From: Levilactobacillus huananensis
GTDB lineage: Bacteria > Bacillota > Bacilli > Lactobacillales > Lactobacillaceae
Direction of reading: 5' to 3'
DNA: 64,000 nucleotides
Assembly: GCF_003946145.1 (NCBI RefSeq)
Contig: NZ_RHOC01000003.1
Coordinates: 186,001 to 250,000, forward strand
In this document: positions 47,766 to 56,197 of the stretch, piece by piece
Position numbering within the stretch: position 1 is the first letter of the stretch
Layout of the letters: the number at the start of each line of letters is the position of its first letter
The notes under the pieces: model-generated
What the model saw: the letters and a program-made list of their open reading frames with translations, nothing else
The model's database searches: none
Told to the model about the DNA's origin: nothing
Program-made: the position numbers and the translations under genes

Positions 47766-48170
47766 ATGACCGGTGGACAAGTAGCGGGCCTAATCGCAGC
47801 AATTGCGTTTTTGATTCTGGTCCTCTTCATTGGCATGTTCTTAGTAAAAATGAATAAAACGTTGGGTGAAGTTAATAAATCAGTGAAGACGATGACGTCA
47901 GACATTGACGTCATCAGTCACCAAGCTGAAAATATTATGGCCAACGCGAATGAATTGTTAGAGGACGTCAATCAGAAGGTCGCCACGATTGATCCGGTCT
48001 TTCAGGCTGCCGCAGACTTAGGCGAAAGCGTTTCTGACTTGAACACGGCTACCCGTAATCTGACGGAACGCGTCGGTGAGACGGCGAAGACGACTGCCAA
48101 GACGTCAATCGCGGCTCGCATGGGTAAGACGGCATTTGATCTCTACAGAAATCATAAATCTAAGGATTAA
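47766..48170 (+). CDS. DUF948 protein (YtxG-like)
   Basis: The 134-residue protein has one N-terminal membrane helix (VAGLIAAIAFLILVLFIGMFLV) and a coiled-coil rest (KMNKTLGEVNKSVKTM, ISHQAENIMANANELLEDVNQ). In Bacillus and lactobacilli ytxG-ytxH lie next to ccpA, as here. The function is unknown; general-stress and envelope links are reported for the Bacillus gene. Confidence 0.87.
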   Translation: MTGGQVAGLIAAIAFLILVLFIGMFLVKMNKTLGEVNKSVKTMTSDIDVISHQAENIMANANELLEDVNQKVATIDPVFQAAADLGESVSDLNTATRNLTERVGETAKTTAKTSIAARMGKTAFDLYRNHKSKD

Positions 48171-48193
48171 GATACAGAAAGGGAGTCATTAGA

Positions 48194-48583
48194 ATGTCAA
48201 AACACAAGTTATTAGCTGGGTTAGCTTTAGGTGGGGCAGCATATGCGGCCTACCATGCGCTTGACTTGGAACAACGTGAGGCCCTCAAGGGTGCCGTACG
48301 TGACCGCTACAATGCTCTCAAAGATCGGGCAGTCGACTATGCCTTTTACGCTGCAGACGCTGCAGATGACTTCAAGGAGGCCTTGAACGACCGATTGGAA
48401 GCAAAGGACGATGCACCGGCTTGGCAAACGGCTGCAACCGCCGATGACGATCCGGCAGATGATATCGTTTTGAGTAGTGATGAAGTTCCAGATTTGGCAC
48501 CTGATGATGCTGATGAAGACGACAGCGATGACACATCAGATGAAAATTCAGATACGGATGTCCTAGGTTCCGACGCTGAATAA
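48194..48583 (+). CDS. YtxH-like protein with acidic tail
   Basis: The 129-residue protein begins with a short hydrophobic segment (HKLLAGLALGGAAYAAYHAL), a helical stretch with KDRAVDYAFYAADAADDF, and an Asp/Glu-rich C-terminal third. It is 23 bp downstream of the DUF948 gene, matching the ytxG-ytxH pair. No catalytic motif is visible. Confidence 0.75.
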   Translation: MSKHKLLAGLALGGAAYAAYHALDLEQREALKGAVRDRYNALKDRAVDYAFYAADAADDFKEALNDRLEAKDDAPAWQTAATADDDPADDIVLSSDEVPDLAPDDADEDDSDDTSDENSDTDVLGSDAE

Positions 48584-48597
48584 ATGAAAGAGTAATC

Positions 48598-48640
48598 AAA
48601 AAGCCTCGGTTTCGCAATTTGCGAAACCGAGGCTTTTTAA
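48598..48640. terminator. Bidirectional terminator between ytxH and pepQ
   Basis: AAAAAGCCTCGGTTTCGCAA / TTGCGAAACCGAGGCTTTTT, a nearly perfect stem of about 20 bp. Confidence 0.95.
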
Positions 48641-48660
48641 CAACTAATGCTTAAAGCGCT

Positions 48661-49758
48661 TTAACCGACGTAGGTTAATTCCTTTGAGGTGTGCGTGAAA
48701 GGTAGACTCCCGTCTTCAGTGACGTGAACACAGTCTTCAATCCGGACACCAGCAACGCCGGGAATGTAGATACCGGGTTCGATGGAGAAGCACATACCCG
48801 GTTCGAGGACCAAGTCGTTTCCTGCCATGATGGATGGGAATTCATGGTCGCTCATCCCCATACCATGACCGAGACGATGAATGAAATAGTCACCGTAGCC
48901 GGCCTTTGTGATGATGTCACGGGCAATCTTGTCGAGTTCAGCGGCAGTTATGCCTGGTTTAACAGCCGCTTGGGCCGTCAGTTGGGCGTCAAGACACACG
49001 TCGTAGATTTCCTTTTGCTTAGCAGTAGGGGTGCCGAGGGCAACCGTCCGAGAAGCATCGGAGATGTAACCGTCATAAACTGTCCCTAAATCAAAGAGGA
49101 CGAGCTCGTTGTTTTGGAATTTCGTGGCATTAGTGGCACCATGGGGTTCTGCAGCGTGAGCGCCGGCTTGAACTAGGCTCCCAAAGGACATTTCCATGAT
49201 TCCTTCCTTCATCAAGGCGTATTGCAGTTCAGCCACGGCGGACTGTTCTGTCTTACCGGCCTTAACGGCAGCAAAGCCATGTTCAAAGGCGAAATCGTCC
49301 CATTTACCAGCGATTTCGAGTTTCTTGATTTCTTCGGCAGATTTGATCAAGCGCATGTGCTCGATAAAACTAGTCAAGTCCAGATCAAAGTGAGGGTTGC
49401 TGAACTGTCCAGCCAGCGCCTCCATGCGGGCAACCGGTAATTGCCCCTTTTCTATGGCAATCTGAGTTGGGTTGACGTGGCGGGCCTTGACTTGGTCACC
49501 AATCATGGCCCAAGGATTTTCGTGGTCAAGGTAACCGATGACGGGGTAATCCCATCCGGTAGACTTGATGACTTCGACCTCTAGGGCAGGGGCGAAGATA
49601 AATGGGTCTTGGTCGGGGAAGACAACTAAGGCTAAAACCCGTTCAATAGGATCGCTCCCAAAGCCTGTGAGGTACTGGATGGTTTTGGGGTTGCTTAAAT
49701 AGGTCATACTAGCGTGGTGCTCTGCTGTCCACTGCTGAATCTGTTCGAGTTTCGTCAT
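48661..49758 (-). CDS. pepQ: Xaa-Pro dipeptidase (PepQ, M24B)
   Basis: Cleaves Xaa-Pro dipeptides in the cytosol. The 365-residue protein has the creatinase N-domain and the metal site residues in FDLGTVYDGYISDASRT (two Asp), HRLGHGMGMSDHE (His), SIEPGIYIPG (Glu) and RIEDCVHV (Glu). It is divergent from ccpA, the classical pepQ-ccpA layout of lactobacilli, sharing an intergenic region that contains a cre. A TATAAT (minus strand, about 49787) lies just before it. Confidence 0.96.
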   Translation of the reverse strand: MTKLEQIQQWTAEHHASMTYLSNPKTIQYLTGFGSDPIERVLALVVFPDQDPFIFAPALEVEVIKSTGWDYPVIGYLDHENPWAMIGDQVKARHVNPTQIAIEKGQLPVARMEALAGQFSNPHFDLDLTSFIEHMRLIKSAEEIKKLEIAGKWDDFAFEHGFAAVKAGKTEQSAVAELQYALMKEGIMEMSFGSLVQAGAHAAEPHGATNATKFQNNELVLFDLGTVYDGYISDASRTVALGTPTAKQKEIYDVCLDAQLTAQAAVKPGITAAELDKIARDIITKAGYGDYFIHRLGHGMGMSDHEFPSIMAGNDLVLEPGMCFSIEPGIYIPGVAGVRIEDCVHVTEDGSLPFTHTSKELTYVG

Positions 49759-49871
49759 GAAATCACCCTTTCAAATTAATGGTTCAATTATACCATCAAA
49801 TATTCTAATAAAATGGTAAATCTGAAGGGATCTGTCTTGAAAATTACATGAAAATAAGGTATTCTTTGATG

Positions 49872-49885
49872 TGAAAGCGTTTTCA
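49872..49885. promoter_or_regulatory. Perfect cre between pepQ and ccpA
   Basis: TGAAAGCGTTTTCA fits TGWAANCGNTNWCA at all positions. It lies just upstream of the ccpA -35 and about 85 bp from the pepQ -10, so CcpA could regulate itself and pepQ. Confidence 0.88.
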
Positions 49886-49888
49886 ATC

Positions 49889-49917
49889 TTGCGTCGACCT
49901 CGGAGTTTCTGTATACT
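49889..49917 (+). promoter_or_regulatory. ccpA promoter
   Basis: TTGCGT, a 17-nt spacer, and TATACT; the -35 starts 4 bp after the cre. Confidence 0.65.
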
Positions 49918-49977
49918 AGTCAAGTTTCTTGAAAACGAATGAAAACAAATCAAACCAAGAAAGAAAGGGCTATCACA

Positions 49978-50979
49978 ATGGAAAAACAAACTGTAACTAT
50001 CTATGACGTGGCCCGGGAGGCATCTGTGTCGATGGCCACCGTTTCCCGTGTGGTCAATGGGAATCCCAACGTCAAACCCGCAACTCGTAAGAAGGTGCTC
50101 GAAGTCATCGATCGCCTGGATTACCGGCCAAATGCTGTCGCCCGAGGATTAGCAAGTAAGAAAACCACGACTGTAGGGGTGATTATCCCTGACGTCACGA
50201 ACATCTACTTCTCTTCATTAGCTAGAGGGATTGATGACGTGGCCATGATGTATAAATATAATATTATCCTGACCAATTCCGACGAAAACGGCGGCAAAGA
50301 GGTTCAGGTATTAAACACGTTAATGGCTAAACAAGTCGATGGGATCATTTTCATGGGGAACCAGGTCACCGATGAACTTCGCGAAGAATTTCGTCGGTCA
50401 AAGGCGCCAGTTGTCTTAGCTGGTTCCGTTGATGCTCAGAAGACTCAGCCTAGCGTCAATATTGACTATGTTGCCGCTGTCGCAGAGGCTGTTAAGAGTC
50501 TGATCGACCATGGAAACCGTAAGATTGCCTTTGTTTCCGGTTCAATGGACCAAGCCATCAACCATGATTATCGTTTGAAGGGCTACAAAAAGGCGTTGAA
50601 GGACGCTGGCATCTCTTACGATGACAAGCTGGTTTTTGAAACGGATTATACCTACAAGGCTGGTCAATCACTTGAACCTGCCTTGGCCGCAGCTGGTGCT
50701 ACGGCTGCCTTTGTCGGCGACGACGAACTCGCAGCCGGTGTGATGAATGGTCTCACCGATGCCGGCGTTTCCGTTCCGGAAGACTTCGAAGTTATTACCA
50801 GCAATGACACGAAGCTGACAGAACTGGTTCGTCCTAAGATGAGCTCAATCACCCAACCCCTTTATGATATCGGGGCCGTTGCTATGCGACTGTTGACGAA
50901 GTTAATGAATAACGAAAACGTTGATGAGAACACGGTCATCCTACCTTATGGCTTGATGAAACGAAGCTCAACGAAATAA
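49978..50979 (+). CDS. ccpA: Catabolite control protein A
   Basis: LacI-family global regulator of carbon catabolite repression, acting with Ser-phosphorylated HPr. The 333 residues start MEKQTVTIYDVAREASVSMATVSRVVNG-like with the helix-turn-helix and hinge (YRPNAVARGLASKK), followed by the periplasmic-binding-type core (VGVIIPDVTNIYFSSLARGI). The start is the ATG after AGAAAGGG; 13 codons upstream are open but lack homology. It is divergent from pepQ. Confidence 0.97.
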   Translation: MEKQTVTIYDVAREASVSMATVSRVVNGNPNVKPATRKKVLEVIDRLDYRPNAVARGLASKKTTTVGVIIPDVTNIYFSSLARGIDDVAMMYKYNIILTNSDENGGKEVQVLNTLMAKQVDGIIFMGNQVTDELREEFRRSKAPVVLAGSVDAQKTQPSVNIDYVAAVAEAVKSLIDHGNRKIAFVSGSMDQAINHDYRLKGYKKALKDAGISYDDKLVFETDYTYKAGQSLEPALAAAGATAAFVGDDELAAGVMNGLTDAGVSVPEDFEVITSNDTKLTELVRPKMSSITQPLYDIGAVAMRLLTKLMNNENVDENTVILPYGLMKRSSTK

Positions 50980-50984
50980 ATGAG

Positions 50985-51018
50985 ATACCGTCGGGCCTGT
51001 GGGAACGGCGGTATTTTT
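50985..51018 (+). terminator. Terminator after ccpA
   Basis: ATACCGTC pairs with GGCGGTAT and is followed by TTTT. Confidence 0.7.
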
Positions 51019-51109
51019 GATTCCGGACGATGTGACGGTGTTTAATGAGTCGCAAAGGTAGAGTGTGATACAATGGGTATCAATAAAAATTAAGAATGGA
51101 GGGGATGCT

Positions 51110-51943
51110 ATGAGTGCGAATAGTCGAATGGCCCGCTATCACTCAGAGGAGGTGGAGAATCCACAGCCTCAAGCAAGTCCCAACCAGAATGGTTATCAGC
51201 GACGGCCAGCCTTGGCTCGCTGGGTAGCTATTCTTATGATGCTCCTGACGATCACAGTTGGGCTACGTTTCACCGTGTTCAATGCCAATTATACGGCAGG
51301 TGTGGTGTCGCGTGATGCCACTGGCCAAAGGGTTATCAATGATTTGAATAATGACCTTCTGAGTCTGGGAATCAGTGGCAATCCCGTAACGTCGGGCTTG
51401 GTGCAACCCTATTTGGAACAGGGAATTGCCGAAATTTATGGTGAAACAGCTACTACTGTTGATAACACCGATCTAAAAGCCGCAATTGCGGCCCAGGCGC
51501 AAGCTATGGGCGTGACGGCCAGTGATTCCCTGCAAACGTCGTTGGCTAATCAGGCACAGAAGACGGTGAAGAAGGCTGTTCAGACTGAGGGCATGATGGC
51601 AGCCGGAGCCAAGATTCAGAGAGCCCGAAAGATTGATCTTTGGGCAATTGTAGCCGTTGTGATGCTCCTGATTGTGACAACTGTTTATGCTTTTAGTGTG
51701 CACCATGTTTTTGGGAGTCTCGGACCGGGATTAACCGTTGGTGGCGTGTTGACAATTATTTTAAGCGTTGCCGGTTACTTTGGACTTCCCGTCGTTTTAG
51801 GTGGGATGAATGCAACTGTTCAAACCACCGTGATGACAGTTGGCCACAGTGGCCTAGGGGTCATTATCTTCATTGGTGCTGCCGAGATTGTGCTGGGACT
51901 TCTAGTCTTACTGGGGCATCGAACTTTTCGGAAGACCGAGTAA
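51110..51943 (+). CDS. Unrecognised membrane protein with an extracytoplasmic domain
   Basis: The 277-residue protein has no family that I recognise. It shows a Pro/Gln/Asn-rich cytoplasmic N-terminus (1-37), a membrane helix (about 38-57, WVAILMMLLTITVGLRFTV), a domain of about 115 residues with repeated Gln/Ala/Thr and little charge (VINDLNNDLLSLGISG.., AAIAAQAQAMGVTASDSL), and three further helices (about 177-197, 208-230, 245-268). The ATG follows GGAGGGG; an earlier in-frame ATG lacks a ribosome site. It stands alone between ccpA and the surface-protein gene and ends in a long hairpin. Confidence 0.8.
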   Translation: MSANSRMARYHSEEVENPQPQASPNQNGYQRRPALARWVAILMMLLTITVGLRFTVFNANYTAGVVSRDATGQRVINDLNNDLLSLGISGNPVTSGLVQPYLEQGIAEIYGETATTVDNTDLKAAIAAQAQAMGVTASDSLQTSLANQAQKTVKKAVQTEGMMAAGAKIQRARKIDLWAIVAVVMLLIVTTVYAFSVHHVFGSLGPGLTVGGVLTIILSVAGYFGLPVVLGGMNATVQTTVMTVGHSGLGVIIFIGAAEIVLGLLVLLGHRTFRKTE

Positions 51944-51980
51944 CTAACAGATAGATCGATTCTAATGTGGAAGTAAAAAT

Positions 51981-52057
51981 AGTTAGTCATCAAAACGAGT
52001 TACCCCTTGTTCAATTATTCGGGGGTGACACCGTTGTGATGATTAACTTTTTTTTTA
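51981..52057 (+). terminator. Long nested terminator hairpin
   Basis: Outer stem AGTTAGTCATCA / TGATGATTAACT and inner stem GTTACCCC / GGGGGTGAC, about 68 nt in all, end in nine T. This is unusually long for a simple terminator. Confidence 0.75.
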
Positions 52058-52065
52058 GTTATTGA

Positions 52066-52315
52066 TTGACCGAGAGTTAGGTTTCGGTATATTATGTTAG
52101 AATAATCGGTTTATTGTGTGAAATAGGATTAGACCTTATCCGTTGGCTATTTGGTAATGTTTTAAGACTAACTTATTACCATAAGCAAGAATTAGTTGCA
52201 CTAGGCGAATTAGTGACTAAAATAAAGCAATAAGAGTACGGAACCGCTGTTCGGAATATTTCGGCACAGCAACTGGGGTGACTAGCCCGGGTCATTGTGA
52301 GAGGAGCAAGCGACA
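52066..52315 (+). promoter_or_regulatory. Promoter and ~220-nt leader of the surface-protein gene
   Basis: TTGACC (52066-52071), a 16-nt spacer, and TATATT (52088-52093). The remaining leader has no ORF. It contains TGGTAAT/ATTACCA around a 16-nt loop, a direct repeat GAATTAGT (19-bp period), and GCTGT/ACAGC before the GAGAGGAG ribosome site. No known riboswitch was recognised. The base composition is more AT-rich than the flanking genes. Confidence 0.5.
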
Positions 52316-55300
52316 ATGCAAGCTAAACAACATTACAAGATGTACAAGGATGGCAAACAATGGGTTTTTGCCGCGATTACTGTTGTTGCAGTGGGACTAG
52401 GCACTGCAATGGCTCAAGATCAGAGTACAGTAGCCCATGCAGATGTTGCAGATACAGCCACGGGGGCAACGGCAAAGGAATTGCCAGCAAGTGCCGCTAA
52501 TGAAGCTGTCTTAAAAACACAACCAAGTTCGGCAGCTTCCAATGAGGCGGGTTCAGGCATTGTAGCCGCAAGTTCGGCAGCTTCCAGTGAGGCGGGTTCA
52601 GGCATTGTAGCCGCAAGTTCGGCAGCTTCCAGTGAGGCGGGCTCAGGTATTGTAGCCGCAAGTTCGGCAGCTTCCAGTGAGGCGGGCTCAGGTATTGTAG
52701 CCGCAAGTTCGGCAGCTTCCAGTGAGGCGGGCTCAGGTATTGTAGCCGCAAGTTCGGCAGCTTCCAGTGAGGCGGGCTCAGGTATTGTAGCCGCAAGTTC
52801 GGCAGCTTCCAGTGAGGCGGGCTCAGGTATTGTAGCCGCAAGTTCGGCAGCTTCCAGTGAGGCAGGTTCAGGTGTTGTAGCCGCGAGTTCGGCAGCTTCT
52901 AGTGAGGCAAGCTCAAATGCTGCAGGTTCAAGCTCAGCGGCTTCTAGTGAAGTAGGCTCCAGTTTGGGTAGCTCGAGGATAGTTGCTTTGAGTGCATGGG
53001 CGCCAATGGCGGCAGGTTTATCCACCGCTAATCCTATGGACTTAATGAAACTTTCCTCAGATGTGACAGATGTCAGTTACTTCAATGTAAGTTATAATGC
53101 GACAACCAAAGAAGCTACGATTCTGGGACTAAAGAAAGCGGTCAAGGGAATTTTGACTATCCCAACGACCTTAATTAATCCGGCCGATGGCGATGTTTAT
53201 AAGGTGACCAGTATCGCGGATGATGCTTTTGTTTCGTACGCCGCGGCGGATGATCCAGCTAACTTATCTGTCGGTATTACGGGCATTGTCATTGAAGATG
53301 GTATCAAGACAATTGGGGAAAATGCATTTGCTCTGCTTTCTAATTTGAAAACGGTCGATCTTAGTGCAAACACCACGTTGACAAGCATTGGTGATTCAGC
53401 TTTTGTTTATGATCCGATTCAAACGTTAGACTTTGGACAGAATGCGTCATTGGTCTCAATTGGAACCAATGCGTTTACCAGCGCCCAAATTTCGAACCTA
53501 GTTTTACCAACTAGTATTCAGACGATTGGTGAGGGTGCTTTCCGCTACAATTCAAATTTAACGACAGTTAATTGGGGTGCTCTGACGAATTTAACAACGA
53601 TTGGTGATAACAGTTTCGCCAATGACACTAATTTGCAGAGTGCAACCTTTATGGGTAGTTTGAAGACGATTGGTGACGGCGCTTTTAATACGGATAGTGC
53701 TTTGGCAACCGTGAACTTTGATAATGCGACGAGTTTGACCAGCATTGGGAACGAAGCATTTGAATATGATGGCAAATTGGTTGCGATAACGCTACCGGCT
53801 AGTTTACAAACGATTGGTGACTACGCGTTCGCCGCTGATACCCAAAAGGATTCGGCAGGTAATACGATCGGTGGATTAACTTCAATTGACTTCGCACCGA
53901 ACAGTCAGTTGATTTCTATTGGTGAAGGGGCCTTTGTGTACGATACTTGGCTCACCTCGGTTACTTTACCTGATAGTTTGCAAACGATTGGTAGCTCTGC
54001 TTTCCTTGACAATACAGCCTTGACGACAATTAAGTTGCCGGCCAGCCTACAGAAACTGGGTGACTTTGCCTTCACTTACGATAGCAATTTAACCAGTGTT
54101 GACATGACTGCTGCAGAGGCTTTAACTGAGATTGGCAATGGGGTCTTTGAATATACTGGGTTAGCGGGGACTTTAAGTCTCCCTACGAATCTGACGACGA
54201 TCGGTAATCAGGCCTTTGCCGGAAGTCATATCTCTAATATTGTGTTTAATCAGAAGCTTTCAACTATCGGTACAGGTGCATTCATTTATAATGAGTTGGC
54301 GGGGAAACTCGTTCTTCCCGATAACGTTACGGCACTTGGAGACCAGGCATTCTTTAGTAATCAACTGACTGATGTGAGTGTTGGTCCAAATACGACCATT
54401 GGCCAGGGGGCTTTTAACTATAATCGGATCACGGCGTTGTCCACGGGTCAGGAAACACCTGACATTGCGTCGACTCAGTATGCCGCGATTTTTACAGACA
54501 CGGCTCATGTCTCGTTAGATAATCTTTTTGCAACACATGTCGGCTCTTTAGTTAATGCCGATTTGAAGGTTAGTCAAATTGAGGTGAATGGTGAGGCAGC
54601 CGGAGATCAGGTTACCTTTGACTCAAGCAATGACACGTTTAAGGTTGCCAATGGTGTCAACCAATTTACTTTTGTGTGGGCCTTAGAGGATGCGACGGGA
54701 AACAAGATTTACAACGGAACTTATCAAGTGGTTCTTAACGATCCAACTATTCGAGTTGTGAACTCCGCGATTTGGTATGGCCAGAGTTGGACACCTGCGG
54801 ATAATCTCTACAGTATTGAGAGTAAAGCAGTCACCTTGGCTGATCTTACGGTGACTTTGGATGGGAAAACAATTGCCAGTGATGACGTGATCAATGATTT
54901 GACTGTTGGGACGCACACGGTCACCTATTCTTACGGTAACGAAACCGAAACAGCCTTAGTGAAGGTCAATCAACGCCAAGGGTCATACTGGATTACGGGT
55001 TCACAAGATGTGACCTATAGTGGCCAAACGCCAAGTGTGACTGCGTCAAATTATCAGATTCATTTGACCGATGGTTTTCCCTATGATTTAAAGGATGGCG
55101 ATTTAGTACTGACGCCAATCAATGGGCAGACAACTGATGTTGGTAAGTACATGGTCACAGTGAGTCCAGAGGCCTTGCAACGGGTTCTTTCTCAAAGCCC
55201 AGATGCGGCTTCGTATATCTGGACGGAAGACTTGAAGCAAAATACGGCGACCTTAAACATCGTCCCTAAGACGGTTACAGTTACCATTACAGGACAGAAA

Positions 55301-56128
55301 ACGGCCGGTCAAGCTGATCCGAAGCCAACGGTCACGGTTGATGATGAGACTGTGAATCCGGCAGATTATGGGTTTACGATACAACGCGATCCAGGGGAGA
55401 AAGTTGGCTCGTACGCTTACAGTTTGACGGGAACGAATCCAAACATCAAAGCCTTGGTGAGTGAAAATAGCCAGTTGACAATTTCAGCGGCAGTGCCAAC
55501 CTTGACAGGGAGTAACTATTCAATGAAGGTCGGTGATCCAACCCCAACGGCTGCTAACTTCAAGCCGCAGGGAACGGACAGCAATGCTGAAGCCATTGAT
55601 GCAAGTAAGGTTACCCTCGACCTTGGAGATGCCACGCTCGATAAACCGGGGACTTATACGGTAACGTTGAGCTACCAGGGGATAGACGGGTTGCAAACGG
55701 CGACTGTAACTTTAACGGTTGTCGCGCCAAGCACTGGTGGCGCGGGGGATGGTGGTGTCGATCCAACTGATCCAGTTGATCCAACAGACCCTACAGATCC
55801 AACCGATCCGACTGATCCAACTGATCCAGTCGGTCCAACCGATCCAGCTAAGCCAGATCCAAAGCCAGGAACAACCAATGACCACGAGGTAATCAGTGAT
55901 GGTGGGGTTCACGCACCGGGTGATACCCACAAGTTGCCAATCGTTAGTGGTCAAGCGGCAGTGCCACACAAAACGATTCTGAAGACAACTTCGATGAAGT
56001 CAGCCGCGACGGCTAAAAAGGCCACGTTACCACAGACCAATGACCAACAAACCCCTTGGTGGGCAGCCATCGGGGTTCTGTTAGGAAGTCTGGGCGTCTT
56101 CGGTATTCGAAAGCAACGCCGTCATTAA
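52316..56128 (+). CDS. LPxTG-type surface protein with leucine-rich (BspA-like) repeats
   Basis: The 1270-residue wall-anchored protein starts with a KxYKxGKxW signal (HYKMYKDGKQW, residues 6-16) and hydrophobic core. A Ser/Ala repeat array follows (about 71-190), with eight 15-residue units of SSAASSEAGSGIVAA. A BspA-like leucine-rich region (about 300-720) has recurring TIGDxAF/SIGxxAF units. MBG/Ig-like domains (about 890-1140) follow, then a Pro-Thr-Asp stalk (about 1149-1177), and finally the sorting signal LPQTN (about 1238-1242), a hydrophobic stretch and KQRRH. Likely functions are adhesion or aggregation; no ligand can be read. It is a single gene with its own leader and terminator. 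Confidence 0.92.
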   Translation: MQAKQHYKMYKDGKQWVFAAITVVAVGLGTAMAQDQSTVAHADVADTATGATAKELPASAANEAVLKTQPSSAASNEAGSGIVAASSAASSEAGSGIVAASSAASSEAGSGIVAASSAASSEAGSGIVAASSAASSEAGSGIVAASSAASSEAGSGIVAASSAASSEAGSGIVAASSAASSEAGSGVVAASSAASSEASSNAAGSSSAASSEVGSSLGSSRIVALSAWAPMAAGLSTANPMDLMKLSSDVTDVSYFNVSYNATTKEATILGLKKAVKGILTIPTTLINPADGDVYKVTSIADDAFVSYAAADDPANLSVGITGIVIEDGIKTIGENAFALLSNLKTVDLSANTTLTSIGDSAFVYDPIQTLDFGQNASLVSIGTNAFTSAQISNLVLPTSIQTIGEGAFRYNSNLTTVNWGALTNLTTIGDNSFANDTNLQSATFMGSLKTIGDGAFNTDSALATVNFDNATSLTSIGNEAFEYDGKLVAITLPASLQTIGDYAFAADTQKDSAGNTIGGLTSIDFAPNSQLISIGEGAFVYDTWLTSVTLPDSLQTIGSSAFLDNTALTTIKLPASLQKLGDFAFTYDSNLTSVDMTAAEALTEIGNGVFEYTGLAGTLSLPTNLTTIGNQAFAGSHISNIVFNQKLSTIGTGAFIYNELAGKLVLPDNVTALGDQAFFSNQLTDVSVGPNTTIGQGAFNYNRITALSTGQETPDIASTQYAAIFTDTAHVSLDNLFATHVGSLVNADLKVSQIEVNGEAAGDQVTFDSSNDTFKVANGVNQFTFVWALEDATGNKIYNGTYQVVLNDPTIRVVNSAIWYGQSWTPADNLYSIESKAVTLADLTVTLDGKTIASDDVINDLTVGTHTVTYSYGNETETALVKVNQRQGSYWITGSQDVTYSGQTPSVTASNYQIHLTDGFPYDLKDGDLVLTPINGQTTDVGKYMVTVSPEALQRVLSQSPDAASYIWTEDLKQNTATLNIVPKTVTVTITGQKTAGQADPKPTVTVDDETVNPADYGFTIQRDPGEKVGSYAYSLTGTNPNIKALVSENSQLTISAAVPTLTGSNYSMKVGDPTPTAANFKPQGTDSNAEAIDASKVTLDLGDATLDKPGTYTVTLSYQGIDGLQTATVTLTVVAPSTGGAGDGGVDPTDPVDPTDPTDPTDPTDPTDPVGPTDPAKPDPKPGTTNDHEVISDGGVHAPGDTHKLPIVSGQAAVPHKTILKTTSMKSAATAKKATLPQTNDQQTPWWAAIGVLLGSLGVFGIRKQRRH
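52526..52885 (+). repeat. 45-bp in-frame tandem repeat array, eight units
   Basis: Eight consecutive 45-bp units each encode SSAASSEAGSGIVAA. Units 3 to 7 (52616-52840) are identical at the DNA level; unit 1 has Asn for Ser, units 1 and 2 differ in a few bases, and unit 8 has GVVAA. Two degenerate units follow to about 52960. The identity points to recent expansion by slippage or unequal recombination. Confidence 0.97.
55760..55846 (+). repeat. 9-bp repeat coding for a Pro-Thr-Asp stalk
   Basis: About ten GAT-CCA-ACN-type units code for DPT/DPV triplets before the wall anchor. Third positions vary, so it is older or more constrained than the 45-bp array. Confidence 0.9.
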
Positions 56129-56141
56129 TTAAGGACCAGCT

Positions 56142-56178
56142 AAAAACGCCAACTCGCAATTGCGGGTTGGCGTTTTTA
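56142..56178. terminator. Bidirectional terminator between the surface-protein gene and glnQ
   Basis: AAAAACGCCAACTCGCA / TGCGGGTTGGCGTTTTT, a strong stem with A and T flanks. Confidence 0.93.
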
Positions 56179-56197
56179 GGTTCAATAGTATTAAGGA

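Noticed and set aside
48724-49089. A 121-codon plus-strand frame opposite pepQ
   Set aside because: It is a shadow of pepQ, which has all metal-site motifs on the minus strand.
52526-52885. CRISPR array
   Set aside because: The units are contiguous, in frame and without unique spacers; this is a protein repeat.
52420-53025. A 201-codon open frame on the minus strand across the repeat array
   Set aside because: It mirrors the 45-bp repeats of the real gene (period and Ala/Glu/Pro pattern follow from the complement), has no ribosome site and starts inside the coding sequence.
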